From Methyloprofundus sp. (GTDB lineage: Bacteria > Pseudomonadota > Gammaproteobacteria > Methylococcales > Methylomonadaceae): DNA of 5,174 nucleotides. Under the pieces are notes generated by a model. The model had not been told where the DNA came from and ran no database searches. It saw nothing but the letters and a program-made list of their open reading frames with translations. Positions 4,548-5,174 of the stretch are shown in pieces. The stretch is taken from the NCBI GenBank assembly GCA_030636485.1, contig DAOVWV010000152.1:1-5174 (forward strand). The letters run 5' to 3'. How positions within the stretch are numbered: position 1 is the first letter of the stretch; each line of letters begins with the position of its first letter. The position numbers were made by a program, and so were the translations under genes.

Positions 4548-5174
4548 TATGCTTGCTCCTTAAACCAGCCAAGTGATGCAGGCGTATTATTGAGAGGCTT
4601 GTACTCAGCACCTACCCAGCCCTGGTAGGATGACGCTTTGATCAGTGAAAATAGCAGATTAAAATTAACCGTACCGGTGCCTGGCTGGTGTCGCCCCGGG
4701 CAGTCTGCAAATTGGATATGGCCAATTTTATCGGCATATTGCACAATAAATCTGGCGGGGTCTTCCTGCATCATCAGCATATGATAAATATCATATTGCA
4801 TCAACAAGCCAGGGTGATTGATCTGCGCCATAAGCGTCAGCATTTGCTCACTACTGTGAATAATGAAATTTGGCATATCAATGTTATTGATCGCCTCAAA
4901 AACCGTTTTAACACCTAATGCTGAGAAGACTTCAATGGCATAGCACAGGTTTTGCTGAAATGTCTGTTGATACAGAGTTCGCTTGGCTTTGTCGAAACAG
5001 CGCCCAGGCAGAATATTAATGGCATCAGGTTTAAGAATTTTTGCATAAGCGGCTGCCTGGGCAACAGCCTGTTTAAACTGCTGTTGCTTCTCGGGTACAG
5101 CTGCCAGCCCTTCACCGCCCTGCAATAAATCATCCGCCTCGACATTGAATAACACAAGTTTTAATGGCTGTTTA
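4547..5174 (-). CDS. Hydroxypyruvate isomerase family protein (5' end outside window)
   Basis: The frame is open to the right edge, so the gene is cut; 208 residues are visible and about 50 N-terminal ones are missing compared with the usual length near 260. A GTG at 5155-5153 lies inside the conserved LKLVLFN strand and is not the start. The sequence fits the xylose-isomerase-like TIM barrel of Hyi: LFNVEADDLLQGGEGLAAVP, a helix AAAYAKILKPDAINILPG, the metal-binding glutamate in VFEAIN (E93, counting from the first complete visible codon), the MQYDIYHM block (D128, H131), GHIQFADCPGRHQPGTG, and a last metal glutamate in GWVGAEYKP (E190). Hyi interconverts hydroxypyruvate and tartronate semialdehyde in the cytoplasm, in glyoxylate/glycerate metabolism. 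The related 2-oxo-tetronate isomerase OtnI cannot be excluded without the N-terminus. The downstream lipoprotein gene starts on the base where this gene stops. Confidence 0.88.
   Translation of the reverse strand, partial: KQPLKLVLFNVEADDLLQGGEGLAAVPEKQQQFKQAVAQAAAYAKILKPDAINILPGRCFDKAKRTLYQQTFQQNLCYAIEVFSALGVKTVFEAINNIDMPNFIIHSSEQMLTLMAQINHPGLLMQYDIYHMLMMQEDPARFIVQYADKIGHIQFADCPGRHQPGTGTVNFNLLFSLIKASSYQGWVGAEYKPLNNTPASLGWFKEQA
4556..4561 (-). promoter_or_regulatory. Shine-Dalgarno (AAGGAG) deciding the lipoprotein GTG start
   Basis: On the minus strand AAGGAG stands 8 bases before GTG at 4547-4545, within the last codons of the isomerase gene. An in-frame TAA at 4562-4560 blocks any start further upstream, and no other start codon lies before the signal peptide. 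The strong site plus the TAGTG junction indicates coupled or re-initiating translation. Confidence 0.8.

Noticed and set aside
4688..4918. Plus-strand open stretch opposite the isomerase gene
   Set aside because: It is antisense to a conserved protein and shows no features of its own.
5153..5155. GTG at 5155-5153 as the start of the hydroxypyruvate isomerase gene
   Set aside because: It lies within a conserved beta strand (LKLVLFN), the frame remains open to the edge, and a start here would remove the first part of the barrel.

Overview
The window looks like a stretch of a proteobacterial chromosome, most likely gammaproteobacterial. The gene families, the Gram-negative type lipoprotein signal (LTGC lipobox) and the moderate GC content all fit, but nothing here fixes the genus. 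Five complete genes of recognisable families and one gene cut by the right edge are present. No tRNA, rRNA, CRISPR array or complete insertion sequence was seen.

Layout. Positions 1-361 are non-coding and rich in inverted repeats: an almost perfect 15-bp-arm palindrome, two mutually exclusive hairpins, and a 10-bp palindrome touching the start codon region of the next gene. Positions 362-1132 (+) encode a short, divergent ketopantoate-reductase-like NAD(P)-dependent protein. Positions 1198-2315 (-) hold a type II toxin-antitoxin (TA) operon: an Xre/MbcA/ParS-type antitoxin followed by a RES-domain toxin, joined by a TAATG overlap. Positions 2570-3182 (+) hold a second, unrelated type II TA operon: a Phd/YefM-type antitoxin followed by a ParE/RelE-type toxin with overlapping frames. 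The two TA operons are divergent and share a 254-bp AT-rich intergenic region in which a promoter can be proposed for each. The promoter of the RES module is overlaid by a palindrome and a pair of similar 8-bp boxes 20 bp apart, a good candidate for an autoregulatory operator. Positions 3285-5174 (-) hold the end of a hydroxypyruvate-isomerase-family gene followed by a lipoprotein with an alpha/beta-hydrolase (serine esterase) signature. The two are coupled by a TAGTG overlap and a strong Shine-Dalgarno sequence.

How the parts work together. The two TA modules form a compact island of about 2 kb between ordinary-looking chromosomal genes. Each toxin is expected to be held inactive by the antitoxin encoded just upstream of it. 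The RES toxin family degrades NAD+, and the ParE/RelE family acts on DNA gyrase or on translating mRNA. The Phd/ParE pair is clearly more AT-rich than its neighbours, which suggests it was acquired separately. The isomerase-lipoprotein pair looks like one transcription unit, but why a cytoplasmic C3 sugar-acid enzyme is coupled to a membrane-anchored hydrolase cannot be told from the sequence.

Main points for follow-up: the operator architecture between the two TA operons, the switch-like hairpins before the ketopantoate-reductase-like gene, that protein's lost motifs, and the isomerase/lipoprotein coupling. I do not see evidence for a wholly new system.
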